Shown here piece after piece: positions 41,884 to 50,279 of a stretch of DNA of 64,000 nucleotides; position 1 is the stretch's first letter; every line of letters begins with the position of its first letter. The DNA is from Pedobacter hartonius (GTDB lineage Bacteria > Bacteroidota > Bacteroidia > Sphingobacteriales > Sphingobacteriaceae), in contig NZ_FNRA01000002.1 of assembly GCF_900107535.1 (NCBI RefSeq), forward strand, positions 372,001-436,000, written 5' to 3'. A program made the position numbers and the translations under genes. Below the pieces are notes generated by a model, which was given only the letters and a program-made list of their open reading frames with translations, made no database searches and was not told the origin of the DNA.

Positions 41884-42123
41884 TTAGAGACTAAGATTCA
41901 GCCCCCGTAAAAGCCCGGTTAAATTCAGGCCGCTTAAAAGGCCACTCAGGCTACCAGTAGCCAGTACAGCCGTCACACCAGTTTGTGAATTCACACTTAG
42001 TGACAATACATTACCAATAGTTACAGGACCAATAAGGTTTCCCTGGATCAGATTGGTACCATCTAATAATCCACCACCGTTAATTTCTGTCATTTCATTT
42101 AGGTTCAATTCTTGAAGTTTCAT
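41884..42123 (-). CDS. Double-glycine leader precursor peptide (bacteriocin-like)
   Basis: A 79-residue peptide. The leader MKLQELNLNEMTEINGG is a classical GG leader with hydrophobic residues at the expected spacing before Gly16-Gly17. Cleavage there leaves about 62 residues rich in Gly, Leu, Ser, Asn and Thr, with no cysteine and only two charged residues, Asp and Arg. The end carries two near-identical nonamers, SGLLSGLNL and TGLLRGLNL. It is co-directional with the HlyD adaptor and C39 exporter. Function as an antimicrobial or signalling peptide is inferred from this context; no immunity gene is recognisable. Confidence 0.75.
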   Translation of the reverse strand: MKLQELNLNEMTEINGGGLLDGTNLIQGNLIGPVTIGNVLSLSVNSQTGVTAVLATGSLSGLLSGLNLTGLLRGLNLSL

Positions 42124-42450
42124 ACGTATTCATTAAAATTTGGTTTTTGCTTACTCTTTTTCAGGTTTTCAGCTTCTCCCGGACAGTCTAAAATATTGGT
42201 AGCTTATCAAATAATAGAACGAGAAGAAGCTGAACAGGGATTTTTTTTTATTTTATACCACACAACCTGAAAGAATACATTACGCCCTGTGGTTGTGTTG
42301 TTTACGTCAACTTTAAGCACCTAAAATACGTAGCAAATATGCCGCTGGCATACAGCTGAACGCGGTTATTTTCTGATATATTCCTTATCATAAATCCACG
42401 AACTTATTTATTTCGTTAATTACAAAATCCAATTTTAAAAAATTAGATTT
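42124..42450. other. Divergent regulatory region between precursor peptide and XRE regulator
   Basis: An AT-rich gap of about 330 bp. It contains a 10-bp inverted repeat (TTCAGCTTCT at 42168-42177, AGAAGCTGAA at 42225-42234) and a second of 8 bp (ACACAACC/GGTTGTGT) around 42258-42300. No further GG-leader ORF was found. These repeats could be regulator sites or leader structures of the precursor transcript. Confidence 0.35.
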
Positions 42451-42735
42451 ATGAAAGACCCCCTTGAATTAAAACCAAAAATTGTAGCAGGCAACATCAG
42501 AAAGATTAGAGAATACAGAAATTATACGCAGGACTACCTGGCGGCAAAACTGTCAATTTCTCAGAATGCATATAGCAAGATTGAGCTTGGATATAGCAAG
42601 ATTACCTTAGACAGGTTATTTCAGATTGCTATTATTCTTGATATCGAAGTGATGCAGCTGATCTGCGTAGACCACAGAGTGACGGTTAAATTAGACCCGC
42701 CTTCAGGCGATTCGCTGAAATACAAGTCTAATTAG
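42451..42735 (+). CDS. XRE-family helix-turn-helix regulator
   Basis: A 94-residue protein with a Cro/C1-type HTH: VAGNIRKIREYRNYTQDYLA then AKLSISQNAYSKIELGYSKI and TLDRLFQIAIILDIEVMQLI. The short C-terminal tail has no sensor domain. It is divergent from the GG-leader peptide and its exporter and may regulate them. Similar small regulators occur widely in this family, so the link is only positional. Confidence 0.88.
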   Translation: MKDPLELKPKIVAGNIRKIREYRNYTQDYLAAKLSISQNAYSKIELGYSKITLDRLFQIAIILDIEVMQLICVDHRVTVKLDPPSGDSLKYKSN

Positions 42736-42749
42736 GATATCTTTGTTCC

Positions 42750-43406
42750 ATGCAAATGGACAATGATCAAATTACGGCACAAACGATACGATTTGTAAAG
42801 GAAACGCTGGCCGGCGCGGAAGCTGGTCACGACTGGTTTCATATTGAACGGGTCTACAAGACTGCGTTAAATATCAATGCCAGGGAGAAGGGGGATTTAC
42901 TGACTGTAACGCTTGCTGCATTACTGCACGATATTGCTGACAGCAAATTTAATAACGGGGATGAGGAGATCGGCCCGCGCCTGGCAGGCGATTTCCTCAG
43001 CAGCCTGAATATTCCGGCGGAGCTGATCTTACACGTACAGGAGATCATCAGAAACCTGAGCTACAAAGCCAGTTTAGGTGACCTGAACTTTCAGTCGGCA
43101 GAGCTGGACATTGTACAGGATGCCGACCGGCTGGATGCCATTGGTGCAATTGGAATTGCCAGGGCATTCACCTATGGGGGATACAAGAACCGGACGATGT
43201 ACGATCCGGATATCCCAGGCATGGCCGGACAAAGTAAGGAAGCCTACAAAAATTCTACCGCTCCAACAATCAATCATTTTTATGAGAAATTGCTACTGCT
43301 GAAAGACCTGATGAAAACCAGTGCCGGGAAAGAACTGGCAAAACAGAGACATGATTTTATGCTGCGCTATCTCGATCAGTTTTATGCTGAATGGGAAGGG
43401 CGCTAA
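42750..43406 (+). CDS. HD-domain phosphohydrolase
   Basis: A 218-residue HD-superfamily protein. Metal ligands are visible in HDWFHIERV (first His), ALLHDIADSKF (the HD pair) and DIVQDADRLDAIGAIG (last Asp). It resembles the YedJ-type group whose members hydrolyse nucleotides or related phosphates. It starts 14 bp after the XRE gene. ATG codons at 42750 and 42756 are both possible. Physiological substrate unknown. Confidence 0.88.
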   Translation: MQMDNDQITAQTIRFVKETLAGAEAGHDWFHIERVYKTALNINAREKGDLLTVTLAALLHDIADSKFNNGDEEIGPRLAGDFLSSLNIPAELILHVQEIIRNLSYKASLGDLNFQSAELDIVQDADRLDAIGAIGIARAFTYGGYKNRTMYDPDIPGMAGQSKEAYKNSTAPTINHFYEKLLLLKDLMKTSAGKELAKQRHDFMLRYLDQFYAEWEGR

Positions 43407-43496
43407 CAGGCATAATTCTCCTTTATTCCTTTCAGGAATACTAAACGCTAATATCATTAGTATTTTAATGCTATATTTGTTAGCAAATCGAGTATT

Positions 43497-44753
43497 ATGT
43501 CTGAACGCATTAGAGAAAAACTTAACATCCTGGCTGACGCAGCCAAATATGATGTTTCCTGTTCTTCCAGTGGCGGGAACAGAAAGAACGATAACAAAGG
43601 CCTTGGCAACAGTCATGCCTCGGGCATTTGCCACACCTATACCGAAGACGGAAGGTGTGTTTCGCTTTTAAAGATCCTGCTCACAAACCACTGTATTTTC
43701 GACTGTGCCTATTGTGTTTCGCGTAAAAGCAATGACATCACACGCGCCGCCTTCACCGTTGAAGAGGTAGTGGAGCTGACCATGAATTTCTACCGGAGGA
43801 ATTTCATTGAGGGTTTGTTCCTGAGTTCAGGGATCTTTAAAAACGCAGATTTCACAATGGAACGCCTGCTCCGGGTGGTCAAAAAATTAAGGCTTGAAGA
43901 ACGGTTCAATGGATATATCCACCTCAAAACTATCCCGGGTGCAAGTGAAGAGCTGATCCGGGAAGCCGGGATGTATGCCGACAGGATGAGCATCAACCTG
44001 GAGATGCCTACTGAAAGCGGCTTAAAGCTACTGGCACCGGATAAAAGTCACCAGGATGTGATCAAACCTCTTGGGGATGTTCAACGGCAGATCGTGCAGT
44101 TCAAAGAGGAGCGAAAACTGATCAGAAGTGTGCCCAAATTTGTGCCTGCAGGGCAAAGCACACAGATGGTGATCGGTGCAACTCCGGAGACGGATAAAGA
44201 GATCATGCATACAGCGGATGCCTTCTACAGAAATTTCTCACTGAAAAGGGTCTATTACTCAGGTTATATCCCGATCAGCAATGACAACCGGCTCCCGCTG
44301 CTGGGCTCGCAGCCTCCGCTCATCCGCGAAAACAGGTTGTACCAGACGGACTGGCTCATGCGCTTTTACGGTTTTCATGTCAATGAACTGCTGAACGATG
44401 CCAACCCCCACCTTGATATTGATATCGATCCAAAGTTAAGCTGGGCCCTGCGCAACCTGCAGCACTTCCCTGTGGATATCAATGTGGCTGCTTATAAAGT
44501 GATCTTACGGGTGCCGGGCATAGGTATGGGATCGGCAAAAAAAATAGTTCAGGCAAGAAAATTTGGAAAATTGCGCATTGACCAGCTGCAAAAGATAGGG
44601 GTAGCCTATAACCGGGCAAAACATTTTATTAAATGTGCAGACAGCCCTTACCAGCTGAAGGATTATCAGGGAACCCAGATCAAATCGTTCATCCTTGCGG
44701 AAAGCCAGAGCAAATACCTGAAGCATGATACCAGTCAGCTGATCCTTTTTTAA
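43497..44753 (+). CDS. Putative DNA modification/repair radical SAM protein
   Basis: A 418-residue radical SAM enzyme of the TIGR03916 type. The cluster motif is CIFDCAYCVSRKSNDITRAA, preceded by the family-specific GICHTYTEDGRCVSLLKIL with further cysteines. The C-terminus has a helix-hairpin-helix (VILRVPGIGMGSAKKIVQAR) that would bind DNA. The reaction is unknown. It lies one base before a TIGR03915-type gene, a pairing seen across many bacteria and the reason both are thought to act in DNA repair. Confidence 0.9.
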   Translation: MSERIREKLNILADAAKYDVSCSSSGGNRKNDNKGLGNSHASGICHTYTEDGRCVSLLKILLTNHCIFDCAYCVSRKSNDITRAAFTVEEVVELTMNFYRRNFIEGLFLSSGIFKNADFTMERLLRVVKKLRLEERFNGYIHLKTIPGASEELIREAGMYADRMSINLEMPTESGLKLLAPDKSHQDVIKPLGDVQRQIVQFKEERKLIRSVPKFVPAGQSTQMVIGATPETDKEIMHTADAFYRNFSLKRVYYSGYIPISNDNRLPLLGSQPPLIRENRLYQTDWLMRFYGFHVNELLNDANPHLDIDIDPKLSWALRNLQHFPVDINVAAYKVILRVPGIGMGSAKKIVQARKFGKLRIDQLQKIGVAYNRAKHFIKCADSPYQLKDYQGTQIKSFILAESQSKYLKHDTSQLILF

Positions 44754-44754
44754 T

Positions 44755-45519
44755 ATGCAGACCTATGTGTTCGACGGAAGTCTGGAAGGATTACTTTGCG
44801 CGGTATTTGAATGGTTTGAGCGCAAACCAGGACAAGTAAGATTAGTTACCGAAGCTGCGTTTCAGCCGGATGCCTTTTCTTCCTGTCTGCACATATACAA
44901 TGAGGAAAAAAAAGCTGACAGGGTTTGGAAAGGATTGCAGACCAGGTTGCCGAAAGCCTGGATCCGGAGATTTTACTGTACCTATTTGTCGGAGCTGGAC
45001 ACCGCTTATACCGCACTTTTTGAATTTACCTGTTATATCTTCTGCGGCGACCCCGGATCGGAAAAAAACTATGGGAATACTTTTGTACTTCAGCTTAGCC
45101 AGACTGCCATTAAGGTGGAAAGGGAAAAACATAGAATGGAGGCCTTCATCCGCTTTCAGCATATGGCCGACGGTATTTTTTATTGCGGAATAGATCCCGA
45201 TTTCAATGTCCTGCCCCTGATACTCACGCATTTTAAAAACCGGTATGCTGATCAGCGGTGGATCATCTATGATATCAAAAGACAATACGGACTGTTTTAC
45301 GACCTGGAAAAGGTGGAGGAGATCAAAATGGACTTTAATGCACAGCAAAATATGCTGAAGCTTTCAGCTCCATCAGTGTCAGATCAGGAAGGCCTTTATG
45401 CGGCTCTCTGGAAAGATTATTTCAAAAGCGCCAACATCATTGCGAGAAAAAACACAAAACTCCATGTGCAGCATGTTCCAAAAAGGTACTGGAAATACCT
45501 GACGGAAAAACAACAGTAA
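44755..45519 (+). CDS. TIGR03915-family putative DNA repair protein
   Basis: A 254-residue protein beginning YVFDGSLEGLLCAVFEWFER, the start typical of the TIGR03915/DUF4130 family, with RFQHMADGIFYCGIDPDFNV and the C-terminal HVQHVPKRYWKYLTEKQ. Some members are fused to uracil-DNA-glycosylase-like domains. Here it is stand-alone and translationally adjacent to its usual radical SAM partner. Mechanism is unknown. Confidence 0.88.
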   Translation: MQTYVFDGSLEGLLCAVFEWFERKPGQVRLVTEAAFQPDAFSSCLHIYNEEKKADRVWKGLQTRLPKAWIRRFYCTYLSELDTAYTALFEFTCYIFCGDPGSEKNYGNTFVLQLSQTAIKVEREKHRMEAFIRFQHMADGIFYCGIDPDFNVLPLILTHFKNRYADQRWIIYDIKRQYGLFYDLEKVEEIKMDFNAQQNMLKLSAPSVSDQEGLYAALWKDYFKSANIIARKNTKLHVQHVPKRYWKYLTEKQQ

Positions 45520-45621
45520 AGACCTGTATTAGATTTCAACCGCTAAAAAGCTGTAAGAAATGGCGAAAATATTGGGATAGAATTAACATTGAATTGTAAA
45601 ATTAACTCGTAAATTGCCTTC

Positions 45622-46647
45622 ATGAAGTTAAGTGTTCTGGTTCTCATTACAGCAATGGGAGTTGCGCTCTCTATTGCATTGGTAAATTTCCATTTTCAGC
45701 AAAGCTGGTATTACCTGCTGGTATCTTTCGGGATTTCTTTTGCTACCAGTTTTATCCTGTTTTATTACCTGCTGGAAAAATATATCTATTCTAAAATTAA
45801 GCTGATCTATAAGCTTATCCATAACCTGAAGCTGGGAAAGGACCTGAAGGATGCCCTTGGCGAATATGTGAGTTCAGACCCGATCAATGACGTGGAACAT
45901 GAAGTGAAAGAATGGGCGGGTGCCAAAAAACAGGAGATCGATGTCCTTAAAAAACAGGAACAGTTCAGAAGAGAATTTCTGTCTAACGTTTCACATGAAT
46001 TTAAAACGCCCTTATTCGCTATACAAGGATATATAGAAACCTTACAGGATTGCCTTGTGGACGACCCAGAAATGGCCGTTAAGTTTCTGCAGAAGGCTGA
46101 AAAGAATGTTGAACGCCTCAGTTACCTCATCAATGACCTTGATTCCATTTCCAAACTGGAATCGGGCGAGATCCCGATCGACTACCAGAAGTTCGATTTC
46201 GTAGTGCTGGCAAAAGAAGTCATGGAAGGTCTGGAAGACAAAGCTAAACAAAGAGAGATCTCACTCTCCTTTAAAGAGAAATATACACACCCTGCGTTTG
46301 TAAGGGCAGACCGGGAAAAAATCAGGCAGGTGATGATCAACCTGATCTCCAACTCCATAAAATATGGCAAGCAATACGGATCAACAGCAATTAAGATCTT
46401 TGAACTGCATGACCAGTACCTGATAGAAGTGACTGATGACGGGATTGGAATCGACGAAAAACACCTGTCCAGATTATTCGAACGTTTTTACAGAATAGAC
46501 TCCCACCGTTCAAGAGAAGTTGGCGGAACCGGCCTTGGCCTGGCCATTGTAAAACATATCCTGGAAGCCCACGAACAGATCATTTCGGTGAGAAGTACCC
46601 TGCAGATCGGGACAACTTTTGCTTTTACACTACAGAAGACAGGTTAA
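45622..46647 (+). CDS. PhoR-like sensor histidine kinase
   Basis: A 341-residue kinase with two close transmembrane helices in the first 52 residues and almost no periplasmic loop between them. Next come a HAMP-like linker and the phospho-accepting histidine in FLSNVSHEFKTPLFAIQGY. The ATPase domain has IRQVMINLISNSIKYG, VTDDGIGIDEKH, LFERFYRIDSHRS and GGTGLGLAIVKHILEAH. The segment sequence is closest to PhoR kinases. The response-regulator gene is not beside it, but the next genes encode phosphate transport, which fits a phosphate-sensing role. Confidence 0.85.
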   Translation: MKLSVLVLITAMGVALSIALVNFHFQQSWYYLLVSFGISFATSFILFYYLLEKYIYSKIKLIYKLIHNLKLGKDLKDALGEYVSSDPINDVEHEVKEWAGAKKQEIDVLKKQEQFRREFLSNVSHEFKTPLFAIQGYIETLQDCLVDDPEMAVKFLQKAEKNVERLSYLINDLDSISKLESGEIPIDYQKFDFVVLAKEVMEGLEDKAKQREISLSFKEKYTHPAFVRADREKIRQVMINLISNSIKYGKQYGSTAIKIFELHDQYLIEVTDDGIGIDEKHLSRLFERFYRIDSHRSREVGGTGLGLAIVKHILEAHEQIISVRSTLQIGTTFAFTLQKTG

Positions 46648-46672
46648 ATTTCTGAGAATTATTCAATTTACG

Positions 46673-46714
46673 TTAACACTTAACACTAACTTAACATTGT
46701 CTTGCTACTTTTGT
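46673..46714 (+). promoter_or_regulatory. Pho-box-like direct repeats and -7 box upstream of DUF47-PiT
   Basis: TTAACA occurs three times, at 46673, 46681 and 46692. The last two are 11 bp apart, the spacing of PhoB/PhoP half-sites. A perfect -7 box, TACTTTTG, follows at 46707-46714. No good -33 element is seen, as expected for an activator-dependent promoter. Confidence 0.55.
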
Positions 46715-46734
46715 AACCATATTTTATAGTTAAC

Positions 46735-47376
46735 ATGAATAACATCTTTAAGTTCTTTACACCCAAAGACAAAAAGTTCCAACCACTTTTCGAACAGGCA
46801 GGAAATAACGTTTTAAAAATATCTGAAGCGCTTTTCCTTGCGCTGAGTACAAAAGACTGGGAGAAAAGAAAGGAATATATAAAGGAGATTGAGCGTTTAG
46901 AACACGTTGGAGATGATATTACCCACTCTATCTTTTTGGAGCTGAGCAAAAATTTCATCACACCTTTTGACAGGGAAGATATCCATGCCCTTGCAAGTGC
47001 TGTTGATGATATTGCTGATTATATCCATGCCTCTGCCACTAACATAGAGTTGTATAACATCAAAAATATTGGTGATGCAATGATTAAACTGGCCGAACTG
47101 CTGGTAGAAATGTGTACGGATTTAGACAAGGCCATCAGGGAACTGAGAAGCTTTAAGAATATACGCGTAATTGCTGATGCCTGCGTACGGATCAACAGTG
47201 GTGAAAACCAGGCTGATTATGTTTGTAATCTGGCTATAGCAAGATTATTTGAATTTGAAACCAATGCAATTGAACTGATTAAACAAAAAGAAGTTCTGCA
47301 AACACTTGAAATGGCAACAGATAAATGTGAAGATGCCGCGAATGTGTTGGAATCGATATTGGTTAAGAACGCTTAA
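46735..47376 (+). CDS. DUF47 (PhoU-like) phosphate transport accessory protein
   Basis: A 213-residue, all-helical cytoplasmic protein of the DUF47/PhoU-like family: NVLKISEALFLALSTKDWEK, EIERLEHVGDDITHSIFLEL, and FDREDIHALASAVDDIADYI. The acidic E/D-rich helices resemble PhoU metal-binding sites. These proteins accompany and probably control Pit-type transporters, and a PiT gene starts 11 bp downstream. Confidence 0.93.
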   Translation: MNNIFKFFTPKDKKFQPLFEQAGNNVLKISEALFLALSTKDWEKRKEYIKEIERLEHVGDDITHSIFLELSKNFITPFDREDIHALASAVDDIADYIHASATNIELYNIKNIGDAMIKLAELLVEMCTDLDKAIRELRSFKNIRVIADACVRINSGENQADYVCNLAIARLFEFETNAIELIKQKEVLQTLEMATDKCEDAANVLESILVKNA

Positions 47377-47387
47377 AAATCATAAAA

Positions 47388-48404
47388 ATGGTAACTACCT
47401 TATTGGTTGTTGTAATAATTCTGGCTATTGGTTTCGACTATATCAATGGTTTTCACGATGCGGCCAACTCCATCGCTACAGTCGTTTCCACAAAGGTCCT
47501 TACGCCTTTTCAGGCTGTACTCTGGGCCGCTCTTTTTAACTTTGCCGCATACTTTTATTTTACAGATCATAAAGTTGCCAATACAATTGCTAAAACAGTA
47601 CTGGAAGAATACATCACCCTGGAGGTGATCCTTGCTGGTCTGGTAGCAGCTATCCTATGGAACCTGTTTACCTGGTGGTACGGTATTCCATCCAGCTCTT
47701 CACATACACTGCTTGGTGGGTTCGCAGGAGCCGGCATGGCAAAGGCAGCCTCAATGGGTGCCAGTGTAATGGCCGCCATTAACTTTGCGCCGATCCTGAA
47801 GGTAATTGCCTTTATTGTACTTGCACCGGTAATCGGTATGTTCATTTCGGTGATCATCTCTATTATCCTGCTCCATCTTTCCAAAAATGCCAGGCCATCG
47901 GTCGCGGAGAAATGGTTTAAGAAACTACAGCTTGTTTCGTCTGCAGCACTGAGTTTCACACACGGTGGAAATGACGCGCAGAAAGTAATGGGAATTATAT
48001 ACGTGGCCATGGTAGCCTCCAAGGTATTGAAAACCGGGGATGCCATGCCGGAATGGATTCCTATTTCCTGTTATGCAGCAATCTCTTTAGGCACCATGAG
48101 CGGTGGATGGAAGATCGTTAAAACAATGGGATCAAAGATCACTAAGGTAAATGCCTTTGAGGGTGTAGCCGCGGAGACTGCAGGTGCCGTAACACTCGGA
48201 TTAACCGAACACTTTGGTATTCCGGTATCTACTACGCATACCATCACAGGTTCTATTGTTGGGGTTGGGCTTTTAAAGCGGGTTTCAGCAGTGAGATGGG
48301 GCGTGACTGTAAACCTGTTATGGGCATGGGTATTAACTATCCCTGTTTCTGCTACACTGGCGGCTGTGATTTACAGTATTATACATTTGTTTTTCATAAA
48401 CTAA
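47388..48404 (+). CDS. pit: Inorganic phosphate transporter, PiT family
   Basis: A 338-residue membrane protein. The two inverted PiT signature repeats are present: GFDYINGFHDAANSIATVVS near the N-terminus and SFTHGGNDAQKVMGIIYVA in the second half. Each is followed by the SSSHTLLGG-type loop (PSSSSHTLLGGFAGAG, and PVSTTHTITGSIVGVG). It imports phosphate, often as a metal-phosphate complex, by proton symport. Co-transcribed with the DUF47 protein. Confidence 0.96.
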   Translation: MVTTLLVVVIILAIGFDYINGFHDAANSIATVVSTKVLTPFQAVLWAALFNFAAYFYFTDHKVANTIAKTVLEEYITLEVILAGLVAAILWNLFTWWYGIPSSSSHTLLGGFAGAGMAKAASMGASVMAAINFAPILKVIAFIVLAPVIGMFISVIISIILLHLSKNARPSVAEKWFKKLQLVSSAALSFTHGGNDAQKVMGIIYVAMVASKVLKTGDAMPEWIPISCYAAISLGTMSGGWKIVKTMGSKITKVNAFEGVAAETAGAVTLGLTEHFGIPVSTTHTITGSIVGVGLLKRVSAVRWGVTVNLLWAWVLTIPVSATLAAVIYSIIHLFFIN

Positions 48405-48411
48405 TATTCTT

Positions 48412-48627
48412 TTACAGATTGTTTTGACTGGCTTGCAGATTTCTCATTACCCGGCTGATGAAGATTTTCTGGCTTCGCTGAAAAAGGTTATCCAATGCAT
48501 GATGCCTATAGCGGGGTATCAATAGCATACCGCTTAGCATGAATTTAAATGGAACAACAGCGGTGTAAACATTCATGTGCCCGTATCCGTCTCCAAATGG
48601 GCCTGGGTTAGCACGGGAGCTTGACAA
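48412..48627 (-). CDS. Possible short ORF of unknown function
   Basis: A 71-codon frame with a TTG start (SSSRANPGPFGDGYGH, then VYTAVVPFKFMLSGMLLIP). The frame is open 63 bases further upstream without an ATG. The composition is protein-like, so it may be a small gene or the tail of a decayed one, but there is no ribosome site or family match. It fills the gap between the PiT gene and the TonB-tailed protein. Confidence 0.25.
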   Translation of the reverse strand: MSSSRANPGPFGDGYGHMNVYTAVVPFKFMLSGMLLIPRYRHHALDNLFQRSQKIFISRVMRNLQASQNNL

Positions 48628-48701
48628 CTGGGTGGGCTGGGATGATCCCGTGGATAAAGTTTTAAACTCAGAAAAAACCCTTTTGAACCTGAATTATCCT
48701 T

Positions 48702-49583
48702 TTAGAAAGACACGGTATAATTTACCCTGGTATCAGCTGTTTTTGGGTGTTCCCATTTCGGGCCTTCTTTGATGAGCCGTACAGCTTCATCGTCAAATTC
48801 CCGGGAAGCGCCTTTCTCCACTTTGATATCTGAAGGATTTCCTTCACTGTCGATGAGGAAGCTGAGTTCTACAAACTTGCCAGCCTTATTTTCTTTAGTC
48901 AGTTTGTTGTGATCTGCCATATAGCTATCCAGGTTGGCCCATCCGCCAACCGGAGCAGATGCAACCGGCAGCACAGAAGCTATTCTTGCAGTCACTTTAC
49001 TAGCAGCGACGGGGGATTCTGCGGCTGCAGTATCTGTCTGGGCGGTTTGGATCTCAGCATCAAGATCAGCAGCCATAGATAGGGGCTTATCCTCCATCTT
49101 CCTTCTGGGGCTAATCATCCCCAGGCCAACAGGTCCGGCAGCCTTTTCAGTGACATTTGCGGCATAGGCATCTCCCCTGGCAGAATCTATCGCAACAGGT
49201 GAAGGGGCTATGTTCACTTCTATATTTTTAGGTCTGTTTTTTATTCTAGCCAGTTCAGCGCGGTGTTCCTCTTCGCGCATGAAGAAAATGATGCTCACTG
49301 AAATGAACATGACGGCAGCAGCAGCGGCTATACTCAGGCGCTGCCAGGTGTAGACACTTTGTTTTTTTACAACCTGTTGCTGTCCTATACGTTCATAGAG
49401 CTGCTTTTGCAGCAGCGAGACATTTTGCGAAGCCCTTTTTGGAGAGGCCGTCAATCCTGCGAGGGCCTGGGCAACAAAAGGATCTTCCAGGGCCTGCTTC
49501 TCAATACGGTGCATAGCTTTGCTGTCAAGCTTACCATCCAGGTAATCTTCCAGTAATTCTATATCTAACCAATCGTTATTCAC
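48702..49583 (-). CDS. Anti-sigma-like membrane protein with C-terminal TonB domain
   Basis: A 293-residue protein. The cytoplasmic N-terminus (IELLEDYLDGKLDSKAMHRI) resembles zinc-free anti-sigma domains; a transmembrane helix lies at about 84-105. A low-complexity periplasmic linker follows, then a TonB_C domain (GGWANLDSYMADHNKLT, VELSFLIDSEGNPSDIKVEK, KWEHPKTADTRVNYTVSF). The start overlaps the end of the ECF sigma gene by 8 bp, so the two are translated together. An anti-sigma role is inferred from this layout. Confidence 0.8.
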   Translation of the reverse strand: MNNDWLDIELLEDYLDGKLDSKAMHRIEKQALEDPFVAQALAGLTASPKRASQNVSLLQKQLYERIGQQQVVKKQSVYTWQRLSIAAAAAVMFISVSIIFFMREEEHRAELARIKNRPKNIEVNIAPSPVAIDSARGDAYAANVTEKAAGPVGLGMISPRRKMEDKPLSMAADLDAEIQTAQTDTAAAESPVAASKVTARIASVLPVASAPVGGWANLDSYMADHNKLTKENKAGKFVELSFLIDSEGNPSDIKVEKGASREFDDEAVRLIKEGPKWEHPKTADTRVNYTVSF

Positions 49584-50154
49584 TGCTGTTCTTTTCTATA
49601 CAAATTTTTAAATTCCGTTTTCCGTTTTGAATATAACTCTTTACTTTGAGTATATCATAACCGGTGATCCCGGCTACGTCTTTATAACACTTTTCCTGCA
49701 AATAAAACAGCTCTACGCTCAGCTTCTGTTCCAGCGGCAAAGTATCCATACATTTTTCCATGATAGTAAGCTGTTTCTCTTTAACATCTTCAATATCAAG
49801 ATGCACAAATTCTGCATTTTCCACAAAACCATCTTCAATAGATACGATGTCATGCCTGGATTGCTTACGCAGCACCATTAAACAATGGTTCCTTGTCAGT
49901 ACGTGCAGCCAGCTTTTAAAGTTCTGTATTTCATGGAGCCTCAGCTTCAGGACCAGTTCCTCAAAAATCTGCATCACTGCGTCTTTACTTGCCTCTTCGT
50001 CTTTAAAATAAGACAGACAGACACCATACACCAGGTGCATGTAACGATTATAAAGCACGCCGAGCACGTCCAGGCTTCCGGTACTTTTGTACTGGGCAAG
50101 AAGAGCGGCATCGTCCTGATCTTTAATTCCGGCTGTATTCTTTATAAATTTCAA
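49576..50154 (-). CDS. ECF-type RNA polymerase sigma factor
   Basis: A 192-residue sigma-70-family factor. Region 2 covers about 20-95 (LGVLYNRYMHLVYGVCLSYF, VMQIFEELVLKLRLHEIQNF, KSWLHVLTRNHCLMVLRKQ) and region 4 about 130-185 (LEQKLSVELFYLQEKCYKDV, ITGYDILKVKSYIQNGKRNL). It is co-transcribed with the TonB-tailed anti-sigma-like protein. The regulon is unknown. Confidence 0.92.
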   Translation of the reverse strand: MKFIKNTAGIKDQDDAALLAQYKSTGSLDVLGVLYNRYMHLVYGVCLSYFKDEEASKDAVMQIFEELVLKLRLHEIQNFKSWLHVLTRNHCLMVLRKQSRHDIVSIEDGFVENAEFVHLDIEDVKEKQLTIMEKCMDTLPLEQKLSVELFYLQEKCYKDVAGITGYDILKVKSYIQNGKRNLKICIEKNSSE

Positions 50155-50279
50155 GATATAGATTGAGGAAAATTCTTTTCAAGTATAAAAATATTTTCTG
50201 ACTCAACAGTGGAAATTATGAAAGTTTACACAAATGGCCAGAGATTTGCTTAATATTGAATATTATTATATATAACTGA

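Noticed and set aside
42168..42248. Inverted repeat followed by T run as a plus-strand terminator
   Set aside because: The loop would be 47 nt and no plus-strand gene ends upstream; kept only as a possible regulatory structure.
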